Source of the DNA: an alpha proteobacterium BAL199
GTDB taxonomy: Bacteria; Pseudomonadota; Alphaproteobacteria; Thalassobaculales; Thalassobaculaceae
Direction of reading: 5' to 3'
Length of the DNA: 64,000 nt
Assembly (NCBI GenBank): GCA_000171835.1
Contig: ABHC01000014.1
Coordinates: 62,001 to 126,000 of the forward strand
The translations under genes were made by a program, and so were the position numbers. The first letter of the stretch is position 1. Each line of letters starts with the position of its first letter. The notes below the pieces were generated by a model that had not been told where the DNA came from, made no database searches, and saw nothing but the letters and a program-made list of their open reading frames with translations. This document shows, in pieces, positions 1-9,515 of the stretch.

Positions 1-434
1 ATCCGTCGGGCCGGCCAGTAGCGCTTCAGATCGTAGATCGGCAGCGCCGTGCGGATCCGATCCGCGTCCCATTCCTCGAACGGGATGTTCAGGCGCGACA
101 CCGTGTCGACGATGCGGGTCAGCCGACCGTTCTGCTCGGTCTTCATCACCAGACAGCCGCAGTCGCGAAACTCGGCAAGGCCGCGCTCGTCCGGCGCGCC
201 GAGATAGTCGGCCCAGCCCTTCCAGTCGAAATAGGAGTCATACGCCAGCGCGGTGCCGTCCAGGGTCGAGTAGTGTACCCGGATGATGGCGCAGGAGTTG
301 CCGGTCGAGCCGTAGCCGGCGGCCGGCAGGCGGTCGACGTTCAGCACGCGGCGGCCGGAGCGGGCCAACTCCAGCCCGATCGCGGCGCCGATGACACCGG
401 CTCCGATGACGATGGCGTCGTAGGTCTCGCTCAT
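1..434 (-). CDS. FAD-dependent oxidoreductase (DAO family), C-terminus outside the window
   Basis: Only the first 144 or so residues are inside the window; the gene runs off the left edge. The N-terminus carries the dinucleotide-binding Rossmann motif GAGVIGAA at residues 11-18, followed by LELARSGRRVLNVDR, the pattern of the beta-alpha-beta FAD-binding fold of glycine/D-amino-acid oxidase-like proteins. A substrate cannot be assigned because the substrate-binding half is missing. The ATG at 434 lies 10 bases after the stop of sfsA on the same strand, so it is probably co-transcribed with sfsA and map. Confidence in the family is high; specific function is unknown. Confidence 0.85.
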   Translation of the reverse strand, partial: MSETYDAIVIGAGVIGAAIGLELARSGRRVLNVDRLPAAGYGSTGNSCAIIRVHYSTLDGTALAYDSYFDWKGWADYLGAPDERGLAEFRDCGCLVMKTEQNGRLTRIVDTVSRLNIPFEEWDADRIRTALPIYDLKRYWPARR

Positions 435-444
435 CTTCGTGGCC

Positions 445-1155
445 TCAGACGATGACGGGAAGCGGTCGGCGCAGGGTGATCCGTTCCGGGGTGATCGCGC
501 AATCCCAGGCCAGCACCTCGACCCCGGTCGCCGCCGCGCGGGCCAGGCCGGCGGCGTAGCGCGGGTCGATGTCGGCGGCAGCGATCACCCGGTCGCAATC
601 CATGCGCTGCACGCAAAACATCATCACGGCGCGATGGCCGTCGGCGGCCATGGTGGCCAGTTCCTCAAGATGCTTGGCGCCGCGCACGGTCACCGAATCA
701 GGAAACTCGGCGGCGCCGGGGTTCGGGCCGTCCATCCGGCGCAGGTGGACGTTCTTGACCTCGACATAGCAGAGGCCGCGAGCCGGATCCTCCAGCAGCA
801 GGTCGATCCGGCTGTTGGTGCCATAGCGGACTTCCCGGCGTTGGCTGGCGTAGCCGGCAAGGTCGGGGATCACGCCGGCGGCGATCGCCTCGGCGACGAT
901 GGCGTTCGGACGGCCGGTGTGGATGCCGACGAGACCGCCGTCGGCTTTCAGCAGTTCCAGGGTGTACGGCAACTTGCGCTTCGGGTCGTCCGAGCGCGAC
1001 AGCCAGGCGTGGAGGCCGGGGGTGTTCAGTCCGGTCATCGCACCGGGGTTCGGGCAATGCGCGGTGACGGTCGTACCGTCGAGGTCGATATCGGCCAGGA
1101 AGCGCTTGTAGCGCCGAATCAGGCGGCCTTCGAGAAGCGGGCGTGGCAAGTCCAT
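445..1155 (-). CDS. sfsA: SfsA, sugar fermentation stimulation protein homologue
   Basis: A 236-residue protein, the usual SfsA length. Recognisable family blocks are HCPNPGAM at residues 33-40, NSRIDLLL at 114-121 and CYVEVKNV at 129-136; the last two carry the D and E-x-K residues of a restriction-endonuclease-like core. SfsA binds DNA non-specifically in E. coli and was named for an effect on maltose metabolism; its true role is unsettled. The open frame extends upstream to 1488, but that part is antisense to map and has no SfsA similarity, so the ATG at 1155 starting [19 protein letters not shown] is chosen. It sits 82 bases after map and 10 bases before the FAD oxidoreductase on the same strand. 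Confidence 0.93.
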   Translation of the reverse strand: MDLPRPLLEGRLIRRYKRFLADIDLDGTTVTAHCPNPGAMTGLNTPGLHAWLSRSDDPKRKLPYTLELLKADGGLVGIHTGRPNAIVAEAIAAGVIPDLAGYASQRREVRYGTNSRIDLLLEDPARGLCYVEVKNVHLRRMDGPNPGAAEFPDSVTVRGAKHLEELATMAADGHRAVMMFCVQRMDCDRVIAAADIDPRYAAGLARAAATGVEVLAWDCAITPERITLRRPLPVIV

Positions 1156-1237
1156 GGCCGGCACCGTAGTGCGCGGTTTGGACCGGCGCCACCCATCTCG
1201 GACGGACAACTGATCCCTCTGTGAACCCGTTCTCTCA

Positions 1238-1987
1238 TCACCCTGGCAAGGTGAGGACACTGGGACCGCTGCGCGTAGCGACGACCGTGTGTTCGTACTG
1301 AACGGTCGCGGCACGTGGCTGACTATAGAGCGTCCACTCGTCGTCACCGTCCTCGGCCCATTCCGCGCCGAGAGACAGGAACGGTTCGACGGTGAAGGCC
1401 AGGCCGTCATGGATGATCCGCGAGTCAGAAGGGTTCGGCCACGTTGCGATCTCCGTCGGCTCCTCGTGCAGGGAGCGGCCGACGCCATGGCTCGCGAGGT
1501 TCTTCACCAGCGAGTATCCGTTTGCTCGGGCGAAGTGCCCGACAGCCTCGCCAATTCCTGCCAGCGGCTTGTTGGCCTGTGCTTGCCGCAAACCAGTCCA
1601 CATCGCACGGCGTCCGTCGCGGCAAAGCTTGGTAGTCGCGCGCGAGACCGGTGGCATCGCGAAGGACGCGCCGGTATCCGCGAAGAAGCCGCCCAGTTCC
1701 GCCGAGACGTCGATGTTGACGAGGTCGCCCGGCTCGATGCGGCGAGGGCCGGGGATGCCGTGGGCAATCTCCTCGTTGACGCTGATGCAGGTCGCGCCGG
1801 GAAAGCCATACGCCAGTTCCGGTGCTGGCCGAGCCCCGCCTGCCTCCAGGACAACTCGGCCGATCTCATCGAGCTCTGCGGTGGTGATACCCGGTTCGAG
1901 CGCTCTTCTCATCGCTTCCAACGTGTTGGCGACGAGGCGGCCGACCCGTTGCAGTCCGGCAAGTTCATGTTCGTTTGAAACCGTCAT
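1238..1987 (-). CDS. map: Type I methionine aminopeptidase
   Basis: A 249-residue cytoplasmic metalloprotease that removes the initiator methionine from nascent proteins. All five metal ligands of the pita-bread fold are visible: D93 (NIDVS), D104 (FADTG), H167 (SHGVG), E201 (FTVEPF) and E232 (VQYEH); H76 in the AHGIPG loop is the usual substrate-contact histidine. Length matches type I enzymes without an N-terminal extension. The ATG at 1987 follows AGGAA at a suitable distance. It lies downstream of the chemotaxis receptor and upstream of sfsA on the same strand. Confidence 0.95.
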   Translation of the reverse strand: MTVSNEHELAGLQRVGRLVANTLEAMRRALEPGITTAELDEIGRVVLEAGGARPAPELAYGFPGATCISVNEEIAHGIPGPRRIEPGDLVNIDVSAELGGFFADTGASFAMPPVSRATTKLCRDGRRAMWTGLRQAQANKPLAGIGEAVGHFARANGYSLVKNLASHGVGRSLHEEPTEIATWPNPSDSRIIHDGLAFTVEPFLSLGAEWAEDGDDEWTLYSQPRAATVQYEHTVVATRSGPSVLTLPG

Positions 1988-2053
1988 CGGGGTTCCTGGT
2001 GGATTTGAGGTTTCCCATTGTGCAGCGTCAGGTGAGTTCCCTGAAGTCTGGCA

Positions 2054-4179
2054 TCAGCCGGCCCGGATGCTGTGCACGAACTCCGTCACTTCGTGGGACA
2101 AGGTGTCGGCCGAGGCGGAGAGTTCGCCGCACATCTGCAGGACCTCGGCCGCGCCTTCGCCGGTGCGTTCCGATGCCGCCGACACTTTGGAGATGCCGTC
2201 GGACACCTGCGAGGCCCCCGAAGCCGCTTCCTGGGTGTTGCGGGCGATCTCCTGGGTGGTGGCGCCCTGCTCCTCGACCGCCGACGCGACGGCCGTATTC
2301 ATCTGCTCCAGCGATTGGACGACCTCGGCAATGACCTTGATCGTGGATACCGCCTCCTGGCTGGCGGCCTGGATCTCCTCGATCTGGGTACGGATGTCCT
2401 CGGTCGCCTTGGCGGTCTGACTGGCCAGGCTTTTCACCTCGGACGCCACGACCGCAAAACCCTTGCCGGCGTCGCCGGCGCGTGCGGCTTCGATCGTGGC
2501 GTTCAGCGCCAGCAGATTGGTCTGCTCGGCGATCGTCTGGATCAGGGTGATGACATCGCCGATCTGCTCGGCGGTGGTCGCGAGCGCCTGGATGCGGCTG
2601 TCGCCGCGCGCGGCTTCCTCGGTCGCCTGACGGGACATCTGGGCGGCCCGGGACATCTGCTGGCTGATCTCGTTCACCGTCGCCGCCAGTTCCTCGGCGG
2701 CAGCGGACACCACCTGGACGTTGATGCTCGACTGCTCCGACGATCCGGCGACGACCGAGGCTTCCGAACGCGCTTCGTCGGTCGCCTGCGACATGGTCTC
2801 GGCGCGGTTGCGAACCTCCGAGACGTGACCGCTCAAGGTGCGCACCAGGCCACCGACCGACTGTTCGAACCGGACGGCCAGTTGCTCCATCGCCTGCTGC
2901 TTTTCCTCGGCGGCGCGGCGATCGGCTTCAACCTTTTCGCCCTCGAGTTCGCGGATCCGCAGCGCGTTCTCCTTGAACACCTGCACCGCCTTGGCGATGT
3001 CGGCGATCTCGTCCTTGCGCTCCAGGCCGGGCACATCGACCTCCAGGTCGTTGTCCGCCAACCGGCGCACAGCGGTTGCCATGGCCTGGATCGGGCCGGT
3101 CAGGAGGGTGCCGAGCCAGACGGTCAGGCCGCCGAGTGCGGCGACCACCACGGCCGACAGCACGATCATCGCGTTGCGCATGTCGTCCACCGCGGCAAGC
3201 GCCTTGCCCTCCGGCTGGGCGGCAACCAGGAAGTATTTCGTGCCGGCGATGGTCAGGGGTTCATAAGCGGCGAGCAATTTGCCCGACAACGGATCGTCGG
3301 CAGTCATGAAACCGCGATCGCTCTTGGCCATGGCGTCCACCATCTCGGCGGGTACCGAGAAGTCTAACCCCTTGGCGCCGCCGGCAATTGCCCGGTCTGA
3401 TCGAACGACGCCGTCCGCGCCGACCAGAAGATTGTCCTGGGGCGTACCATCGGACTCGCTGCCGCCGATGACGGTGTTCAACTCTTGGGCCGACATGCGC
3501 AGGACAAGCACCGCCTGGGCCTCTTCGGCGCTTGCGGCACCGGGCGGAAAGATCGCCTCGGCCCAGAAGGCCGACGCCCGGTCCCAACCGCTGTCATAAA
3601 GTGTGAAGTCCCGGAAGACCTGCTGGCCCGGTGGGAGAGTGAGGGCCTTCTTGAAGCTCTCGGCCAGCGGCGTTCCGGCCAGTTCAGAGACGTTTCCCAT
3701 GAAGCCGTCGGTCTTGGTGATCGTATAGAGAATCCGCCCGTCCGGTGCGATCAGGTAGGCGTCGGAGACCGGTGAGCTCTGCCACATCGCCAGGAACGAC
3801 GAGTGAAGTCCGGCATGGCGCCACGAATAGATGTCCTTGTTGCCTTCGCCGGTGATCTCCGCGCGTTGCTGAGCGGTCAGGTCGGGCTTCTGGTAGATCG
3901 CGCGGATTCCGTCGGCCGGTTCGGACATCACGGCCGCCACGAGATTGTCGAGCGCCTGGCGGATACTTTCATTCTGGGCGAGGCCGCTCAGGGTTTTCGA
4001 TGTGCCGTCGACTACCTTCTGCAGGTTTTCAGCCTGGGTTCAGCAATGAAGCTCAGCCGGTTCACGGCGCTGTCGTAGAGGGCGTCGCGGCTCTGGACGT
4101 AACCAAGGACACCGACCAGAACGCACGAGGTCAGGCACAGCAAGACCGCGATCAGCGGCACTTTCATCTTCAAGGTCAT
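2054..4179 (-). CDS. Methyl-accepting chemotaxis protein, frameshifted near its N-terminus
   Basis: An inner-membrane chemoreceptor that signals to CheA. The main open frame (2054-3940, 628 residues) holds most of a periplasmic sensor domain, a second membrane helix ([20 protein letters not shown]), a HAMP domain beginning [15 protein letters not shown], and a signalling domain with the conserved hairpin [20 protein letters not shown]. The missing first segment is present in another frame: an ATG at 4179 starts [19 protein letters not shown], a typical first membrane helix, and reads in frame to about 4040, where the sense must change to [20 protein letters not shown]. Adding one base at about 4034-4041 would restore a 708-residue receptor. 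This may be a sequencing indel or a genuine lesion; if genuine the receptor lacks its first membrane anchor. The ligand is unknown. Confidence 0.85.
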
Positions 4180-4561
4180 TTAGGAAGTCTCCCTTGCCGC
4201 ATGCCGGTTCGGTGAGGTTGAACCTTGCGGGTGTACTGGCGTGGCGATCCGTGGGATCACGCAACGGCCATGTGTCATGCGATGGGCCCGAACCCGGGCT
4301 GGTGAATGAAATCGCTTATGTCAGATTTGCGGCATTTGTCTTTTAATCCACCGGTTGAAAATCTCTGAATCAGGTTGCGGCAATCAGTGTCGGTAATCGC
4401 GCTTAACAAGTCGTTACCTATTTTGCGGAAAGCGGCGCCGGATCGTCGGTGTACAATCTCCAGGACTCACAGGGTCGCAGTCGCTGAGCTTGACTTGCCC
4501 GGTGCTCGGCGGCTCCCATCCTCGCGCGTCCGAACAAACCGCCATCCCGGAGCCGTTCCTC
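4180..4561. other. Intergenic region between divergent chemoreceptor and CinA-like genes
   Basis: About 380 bases without a convincing gene. Short reading frames here have no recognisable features. The segment 4310-4430 is noticeably more A/T-rich than its surroundings and probably holds the divergent promoters, but no confident promoter boxes, operator or terminator hairpin could be picked out. Confidence 0.4.
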
Positions 4562-5344
4562 ATGACCGACCCGTCCGTCACCGCAGCAATCTGCATCATC
4601 GGCAACGAAATTCTTTCAGGCCGAACCCAGGACAAGAATCTGGCATTCATCGGCGAGCGGCTGAACGCCCTGGGGATCAGGCTCTCAGAGGTCCGGGTGG
4701 TCCGTGACGATGAATCCGCCATCGTGGAAGCGGTGCGGGCGTTGTCGGAGCGCTACACCTACGTGTTCACCTCCGGTGGAATTGGGCCAACCCACGATGA
4801 CATCACCACGGCCTGTATCGCCAAGGCTTTCGGCGTGGCGGTCGAGCGCAATTCCGAGGCTATGCGGCGGTTGACTGCCCACTACGCGAACACCGGGATC
4901 GAGTTCAACGAGGCCCGCCGCAAGATGGCGGATATCCCTGTGGGTGCCGCCCTGATCGACAACCCGGTATCGGCAGCGCCTGGATTCATCATCGGCAACG
5001 TCCACGTCTTGCCGGGCGTGCCGAGGATCATGCAGGCGATGTTCGATGGCCTGAAATCCCGGCTGGTCGGTGGGGCGCCGATGCTGTCATGCACGGTTGC
5101 GTGCACGATCGGTGAGGGGACCGTGGCGGCCGGGCTGGGTGCCATTCAGGGGCGTTACGCCGATGTCGAGATCGGCAGCTATCCATACTTTCGGGCCGGC
5201 CATTTTGGCACATCCTTGGTCTTGCGGGCCGCCGACGCGACCCGCCTCGATGCGGCCGCCGAGGAGGTTCGGGCGTTGGTCCGATCACTTGGCGCCGAGC
5301 CGATCGAGGCGGCGGCAGAGCCGGCGGAAGGAGACGCAGCGTGA
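4562..5344 (+). CDS. CinA-like molybdopterin-binding domain protein
   Basis: A 260-residue protein of the MoCF-biosynthesis (MoaB/MogA/CinA N-terminal) fold. Family signatures are IIGNEILSGRTQDKN near residue 14 and the TSGGIGPTHDDIT loop, which in this fold binds the molybdopterin or nucleotide moiety. It has only the N-terminal CinA domain and lacks the C-terminal nicotinamide-nucleotide amidase domain, so it is the short form common in alphaproteobacteria and often annotated as competence/damage-inducible protein A. The frame is open from 4490, but the conserved protein starts at the ATG at 4562. Its stop overlaps the next start (GTGA at 5341), indicating translational coupling with the enoyl-CoA hydratase gene. 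Confidence 0.88.
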   Translation: MTDPSVTAAICIIGNEILSGRTQDKNLAFIGERLNALGIRLSEVRVVRDDESAIVEAVRALSERYTYVFTSGGIGPTHDDITTACIAKAFGVAVERNSEAMRRLTAHYANTGIEFNEARRKMADIPVGAALIDNPVSAAPGFIIGNVHVLPGVPRIMQAMFDGLKSRLVGGAPMLSCTVACTIGEGTVAAGLGAIQGRYADVEIGSYPYFRAGHFGTSLVLRAADATRLDAAAEEVRALVRSLGAEPIEAAAEPAEGDAA

Positions 5345-6093
5345 GCCTTGTCGAGGTCTCCCGGGACGGCGGGGTCGCAACCGTTACGCTATCAAGGGCG
5401 GAAAAGCGCAATGCGGTCTCCAGCGACGTCGCTGCTGCCATTGCCGCCGCCTTTCGGGAATTGTCAAAGGATGACACGCTGCGGGTCGTGTGCCTGAACG
5501 GCGACGGTCCAAGCTTCTGTGCCGGCGCCGACGTCCGCGAGATGGCCACGCTCGACCCGTCGTCAGCGGCGACGTTCATCCGCGGCTTGCACCGCGCCAT
5601 CCAGGCGGTCATGGAGTGTCCGGTACCGGTGGTCGCCGCGATCCACGGCGCCTGCGTGGGGGCCGGCCTTGAACTGGTGGCGGGCGCCGATCTGCGGATC
5701 GCCGCCGACGACGCCCATTTCTCCATGCCGGAGGTCCTGGTCGGCATACCGTCGGTGATCGAGGCGGCCCTGCTGCCGCGCCTGATCGGGCGCGGCCGGA
5801 CAGCGCGCCTGGTGCTGACCGGCGAGACCATCACCGCAGCCGTCGCCGAGCGCTGGGGGCTGGTGGAAGAGATTGTGCCGCACGCCGATCTGGCGACGCG
5901 GGCCGCCGCTCTGGTGCAAGCGATCGACGGCGCCGACCCGGCGGCGATCCGCGCCCAGAAGGTGCTGTGTCGGCAGTGGGACACGCTGTCGATCGACGAC
6001 GCGGTCGAAGCCAGCGTGGCGAGCTTTGCTGCCTGCTATGCGACGGACGCGCCGCGACAGCGCATGGCGGCGATTCTGGGGCGGCGTGGATGA
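5341..6093 (+). CDS. Enoyl-CoA hydratase/isomerase family protein
   Basis: A 250-residue crotonase-fold protein. The CoA-binding/oxyanion-hole segment FCAGADVREM and the block GAGLELVAGADLRIA are clear, and both glutamates that act in water addition in true enoyl-CoA hydratases have equivalents (E in GLELV and E in MPEVL), so hydratase chemistry is plausible. The substrate cannot be told from sequence. It starts with GTG overlapping the stop of the CinA-like gene, and its own stop overlaps the ATG of the next small gene (ATGA at 6090), so the three genes form a translationally coupled unit. Confidence 0.9.
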   Translation: MSLVEVSRDGGVATVTLSRAEKRNAVSSDVAAAIAAAFRELSKDDTLRVVCLNGDGPSFCAGADVREMATLDPSSAATFIRGLHRAIQAVMECPVPVVAAIHGACVGAGLELVAGADLRIAADDAHFSMPEVLVGIPSVIEAALLPRLIGRGRTARLVLTGETITAAVAERWGLVEEIVPHADLATRAAALVQAIDGADPAAIRAQKVLCRQWDTLSIDDAVEASVASFAACYATDAPRQRMAAILGRRG

Positions 6094-6488
6094 AGAAGAT
6101 CGTCGCCGCGTTCCTCGCGCTGTTGTCGATCGGTGTCGGGCCAGCTGTTTCGGCGGCATCGGTTGACGGCATATGGGGAGTGGACCAAGGAAGCGGCGCG
6201 CTGTGCTCCGGAGCCCATGTCATGGTGCTGCGAGACGGCCGTTACATCAAGGCGCTCCTGGACCTGGGAACCACCCAGGGGTTGCGCGATCTTGTCGAGG
6301 GGACGTCGACCTATGTGTTCGACGGCGCGCGGCTGGTGGTCGCGGCGTCGCTTTCGCTGTCCCGCCCCGAGCCTCGGCAGGTGTTTCAATGGGATCCGGT
6401 CGGACAGATACTACGGCGCGAGGAGCCGGTCCCGACCTTGACGTTCCGGCGGTGCCCGGATCGGGAATTACTCCTATTGGATCGCTAG
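6090..6488 (+). CDS. Small exported protein of unknown function
   Basis: A 132-residue protein beginning MKKIVAAFLALLSIGVGPAVS, a classical signal peptide with probable cleavage after AVSAAS, so it is predicted to be periplasmic. The mature part starts VDGIWGVDQGSGALCSGAHVM and has two cysteines that could pair (GALCSG and RRCPD). The opening resembles the lipocalin-like start of DUF2147-type proteins (DGIW...), but the rest is too different to assign. The ATG overlaps the stop of the enoyl-CoA hydratase gene (ATGA), supporting this start and co-translation. The larger open frame beginning at 5967 is only an upstream extension inside the previous gene. Confidence 0.65.
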   Translation: MKKIVAAFLALLSIGVGPAVSAASVDGIWGVDQGSGALCSGAHVMVLRDGRYIKALLDLGTTQGLRDLVEGTSTYVFDGARLVVAASLSLSRPEPRQVFQWDPVGQILRREEPVPTLTFRRCPDRELLLLDR

Positions 6489-6623
6489 TGCAGGTTGCTA
6501 TACGGCGACCCGAAAGCAATACGCCAAAGTCGCTTGCAGTATGAGGTTGGCCGTTCAAAGCTGGTGACGTCGGCGGGTTGTTCTTCGATTGATTGAACGC
6601 GTCGATTCGTCATAGGAATCTGC

Positions 6624-8726
6624 ATGCCGACGGACGCGACCGCTCTCGATGTCACCTGGATGATCGTTGCCGCCGGCCTAGTCTTCGTGATGCAGGTTGG
6701 ATTCTGCGCGCTTGAAGCCGGGTTTGTGCGGGCGCGCAACACGATCAATGTCGCGGCAAAGAACCTGATCGACTTCTGTGTTGCCGGGGCGGTCTTCTGG
6801 GCGGTGGGCTTCGGGCTGATGTTCGGCGCCCGTCCCGACCTGACCACGGCCGACGGCGTTGGTTGGCCGGCGGCGTTCTTCGTGTTTCAACTGATGTTCT
6901 GCGGTACCGCGACCACCATTGTGTCCGGCGCCGTTGCCGAGCGGATTCGATACCTCGGTTACATCCTGGTGTCGGCAGTCATGGCCGGTGCGATTTACCC
7001 GCTGGCCGGCGGTTGGGCTTGGGCCGGGGCCGATGGCGGCGTACAGGGCTGGCTCGAGGCGTTGGGGTTCATCGACTTCGCAGGGTCGACGGTCGTGCAT
7101 TCGGTGGGCGGGTGGGTGGCGTTGGCCGCGGTCCTGGTCGTCGGACCCCGGATCGGGCGCTTCCAGGCCGGAGGAGGCGCGGCACCGCAGCCGCACAGCC
7201 TGCCGTTGGCGGCCATCGGCGCGATGCTGCTCTGGTTCGGCTGGATCGGCTTCAACGGTGGCTCGACCTTGGCGATGGATGGGCGGGTCGCGCCGATCAT
7301 CGTGCACACCATGCTGGCTGGCTGCTTTGGAGGGTTGGCCAGCCAAGGCGTTGCGGCGGCGATGACGCGCAAGGCCCGGGTCGATGCACTGCTGAATGGA
7401 ATTCTCGGCGGTCTGGTGGCGATCACCGCCAGTTGCCATGCGGTCAGCGCCGGCGAGGCGGCGGTCATCGGTGCCGTCGGGGGTGCGCTGGTACCGCCCG
7501 GTGTGCGTTTGCTGGAGCGGTTGCGGATCGACGATGCGGTCGGCGCGATTCCGGTCCACCTGCTCGCCGGCATATGGGGCACGCTGGCCGTCGCCCTGTT
7601 CGGCGATCCGGAGATTCTCGGACGAGGTTGGATGGAGCAGTTGCAGATCCAGGCGATCGGCGTCGTCGGCATCGGTGCCTTCGCCTTCGCGGCTGCCTAC
7701 GTGCTGCTCAAGGCGATCAACCTAGTCTCGCCGCTGCGGGTCTCGGTTGATGGCGAACGGGTCGGACTGAACGCAGCCGAGCATGAAGCCTCGTCGGCCA
7801 TGCAGGACCTGATTGTCTCGATGGAGGACCACTTCCGTTCCGGACGGATGGACGATCCGATCCCGGTCGAGATCGGGTCGGAGGTCGAGCCGGTCGCCCG
7901 GCAGTACAACCGGGTGGTGGCCCGGGTCAGAGAGGATACCCGGCGCATGGAGCAGTCGGTTGAGGCGCTGGCGTCCGCCAAGTCGGAGGCGGAGGCGGCG
8001 AACCGGGCCAAGAGTGCGTTCCTGGCCAACATGAGCCACGAATTGCGTACGCCGCTGAACGCGGTCATCGGGTTTTCGGACCTGCTCGGCAACGAGCCGT
8101 TCGGCAAGCTGGGTGACGATCGGTACAAGACCTACGCCGAGGACATCCGGATGGCCGGCGAGCACTTGCTGACCCTGGTGAACGATCTGCTTGACCATTC
8201 GCGGATCGAAGCCGGCAAGGTCGAGTTGCACGAGATCGACGTGGACGTTCGGGCGGTGGTCCGCAGGGTCGGTCGGATGATGGAAGACCTGGCGAAGAAC
8301 CGTGGCCTGACCCTCGACCTGCACATTGACGCCGACCTGCCGCGGCTGCACGCCGATGAGCGTCTGGTCCGTCAGGTCCTGCTGAACCTGGTCTCGAACG
8401 CGGTGAAATTCACTCAGTCTGGGGGGCGTGTGGAGGTGGTGGGGCGCCTGGAACCGGACGATCGAATCGCCCTGGTGGTGGCCGACACCGGCATCGGCAT
8501 GGACCGCGGGGATATTGCGCGGGCGATGGAGCCGTTCGTGCAACTCAATGATCGCTACGACAAATCATACGGCGGCACCGGCCTGGGCTTGCCGCTTGTC
8601 AATTCCATGGTGCGGCTGCACGGCGGTACCTTGACGGTCGACTCGATGAAGGGGCATGGGACCACGGTCAGTGTACGGTTCCCGGAAGCCCGCACCCTGC
8701 GACTGTCGGTCGACGCCGCCGACTGA
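6624..8726 (+). CDS. Ammonium transporter-histidine kinase fusion
   Basis: A 700-residue fusion. Residues 1 to about 370 form an Amt/Mep/Rh transporter with about 11 membrane helices. The conserved ion-path residues are present: the pore aspartate and first histidine in IDFAGSTVVH (D151, H159), the second twin histidine in AIPVHLLAGIWG (H312), and the FGWIGFNGGS block. Residues 380-455 are a HAMP-like and coiled-coil linker. Residues 460-690 form a histidine kinase with H472 in MSHELRTPLNAVIGFS, an N-box NLVSNAVKFT, and ATP-lid motifs VADTGIGM and GGTGLGLPL. It probably senses or carries ammonium and signals through phosphorylation. Amt-kinase fusions are known in other bacteria (the Amt5 type of anammox bacteria). 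No response regulator or GlnK gene is adjacent. A weak Shine-Dalgarno AGGAA precedes the ATG. Confidence 0.92.
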   Translation: MPTDATALDVTWMIVAAGLVFVMQVGFCALEAGFVRARNTINVAAKNLIDFCVAGAVFWAVGFGLMFGARPDLTTADGVGWPAAFFVFQLMFCGTATTIVSGAVAERIRYLGYILVSAVMAGAIYPLAGGWAWAGADGGVQGWLEALGFIDFAGSTVVHSVGGWVALAAVLVVGPRIGRFQAGGGAAPQPHSLPLAAIGAMLLWFGWIGFNGGSTLAMDGRVAPIIVHTMLAGCFGGLASQGVAAAMTRKARVDALLNGILGGLVAITASCHAVSAGEAAVIGAVGGALVPPGVRLLERLRIDDAVGAIPVHLLAGIWGTLAVALFGDPEILGRGWMEQLQIQAIGVVGIGAFAFAAAYVLLKAINLVSPLRVSVDGERVGLNAAEHEASSAMQDLIVSMEDHFRSGRMDDPIPVEIGSEVEPVARQYNRVVARVREDTRRMEQSVEALASAKSEAEAANRAKSAFLANMSHELRTPLNAVIGFSDLLGNEPFGKLGDDRYKTYAEDIRMAGEHLLTLVNDLLDHSRIEAGKVELHEIDVDVRAVVRRVGRMMEDLAKNRGLTLDLHIDADLPRLHADERLVRQVLLNLVSNAVKFTQSGGRVEVVGRLEPDDRIALVVADTGIGMDRGDIARAMEPFVQLNDRYDKSYGGTGLGLPLVNSMVRLHGGTLTVDSMKGHGTTVSVRFPEARTLRLSVDAAD

Positions 8727-8730
8727 GACG

Positions 8731-9393
8731 TCAGGCTGCAGCGCCGCGCCGGGACTGATGCGCGGTTCCGGCAGCAGCCAGCAGGAACGCCAGTTCGACC
8801 GCCAGCAGGTTCGGGATCCAGGCGCTGTAGGCGAGGAACGGTGCCACGTCGTTGTACATCAGGCCGAACGGCAGGAACGCCAGGATCTGCAGGCGCAGCG
8901 TCACCGCACCGAAGGTCAGGGCGAACGACCGGATCATCCAGCGGCGGTGGGCTGCGAAGTCCCGCTGCATGGCCAGCCGCCAGGCCGTCAGGGTGGTGTA
9001 GAGCCAAGCGGCAGCGAGGATCGAGAACCCGAAGGTCGCGACCCGGCCGCTGGCGGCGTCTGGTGCGATCCACAGCGCGGCGCCGGCGCCCACCACGCAT
9101 CCAAGCACGTAGAAGCGTCCGGTCCAGCGGTGCAGCCGCGGCCAGCGCTGCCGCACGCCGCTGAGGAACTGGAAGCCGCCGACGATCAGCGCAGCGGCTG
9201 ACGCTCCGGCGTGGGTGGCGAAGATCCAGCCATTGGCGATCACAGTGGCCTGCATCCCCTCGCCTGCCATGCTCGGGTCGCCGAGCAGGTAGCGCAGGGA
9301 CGAGACGCCGATCAGTACCGAGCTGACGACGGCGAACCAGAACGCGACCGAGGCGAGAACCGGGTGGGCACGCAGGGCGGATGGGACGGTCAT
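8731..9393 (-). CDS. DUF2306-like integral membrane protein
   Basis: A 220-residue protein with about six hydrophobic segments. The region HAGASAAALIVGGFQFLSG, followed by RLHRWTGRFYVLG and RDFAAHRRWMIRSFALTFGA, matches the pattern of DUF2306 membrane proteins, with conserved histidines and arginines at the membrane boundaries that suggest a cofactor or redox role, though none is proven. The start is the ATG at 9393; the upstream extension to 9486 runs through the operator region and is rejected. The gene is transcribed divergently from the TetR gene, with three spaced operator repeats between them, so it is the likely regulatory target. Confidence 0.75.
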   Translation of the reverse strand: MTVPSALRAHPVLASVAFWFAVVSSVLIGVSSLRYLLGDPSMAGEGMQATVIANGWIFATHAGASAAALIVGGFQFLSGVRQRWPRLHRWTGRFYVLGCVVGAGAALWIAPDAASGRVATFGFSILAAAWLYTTLTAWRLAMQRDFAAHRRWMIRSFALTFGAVTLRLQILAFLPFGLMYNDVAPFLAYSAWIPNLLAVELAFLLAAAGTAHQSRRGAAA

Positions 9394-9419
9394 GGCGGTG
9401 CTCCGGGATCCAGGATAAG

Positions 9420-9457
9420 TGTTCAATGATAACTGTTCAATGAACAGTGTTCGGTGA
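9420..9457. promoter_or_regulatory. Probable TetR-family operator cluster
   Basis: Between the divergent membrane-protein and TetR genes, the decamer TGTTCAATGA occurs at 9420 and 9434 and a variant TGTTCGGTGA at 9448, with an exact 14-base period. The central copy belongs to a perfect palindrome CTGTTCAATGAACAG (9433-9447), and the next overlap gives GAACAGTGTTC, a second perfect palindrome. This is the expected form of a dimeric TetR-type binding site controlling both promoters. The identity of the binding protein is inferred from position. Confidence 0.7.
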
Positions 9458-9515
9458 CAACTAATGTGGCATGCTCGACTCGTCAAGCGCTCGGATGACC
9501 GGTAGAAGCAATCTC

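Noticed and set aside
2072-3367. 431-residue plus-strand open frame over the chemoreceptor gene
   Set aside because: It is antisense to the HAMP and signalling domains, has histidine- and leucine-rich repetitive sequence typical of G/C-biased shadow frames, and shows no family motif.
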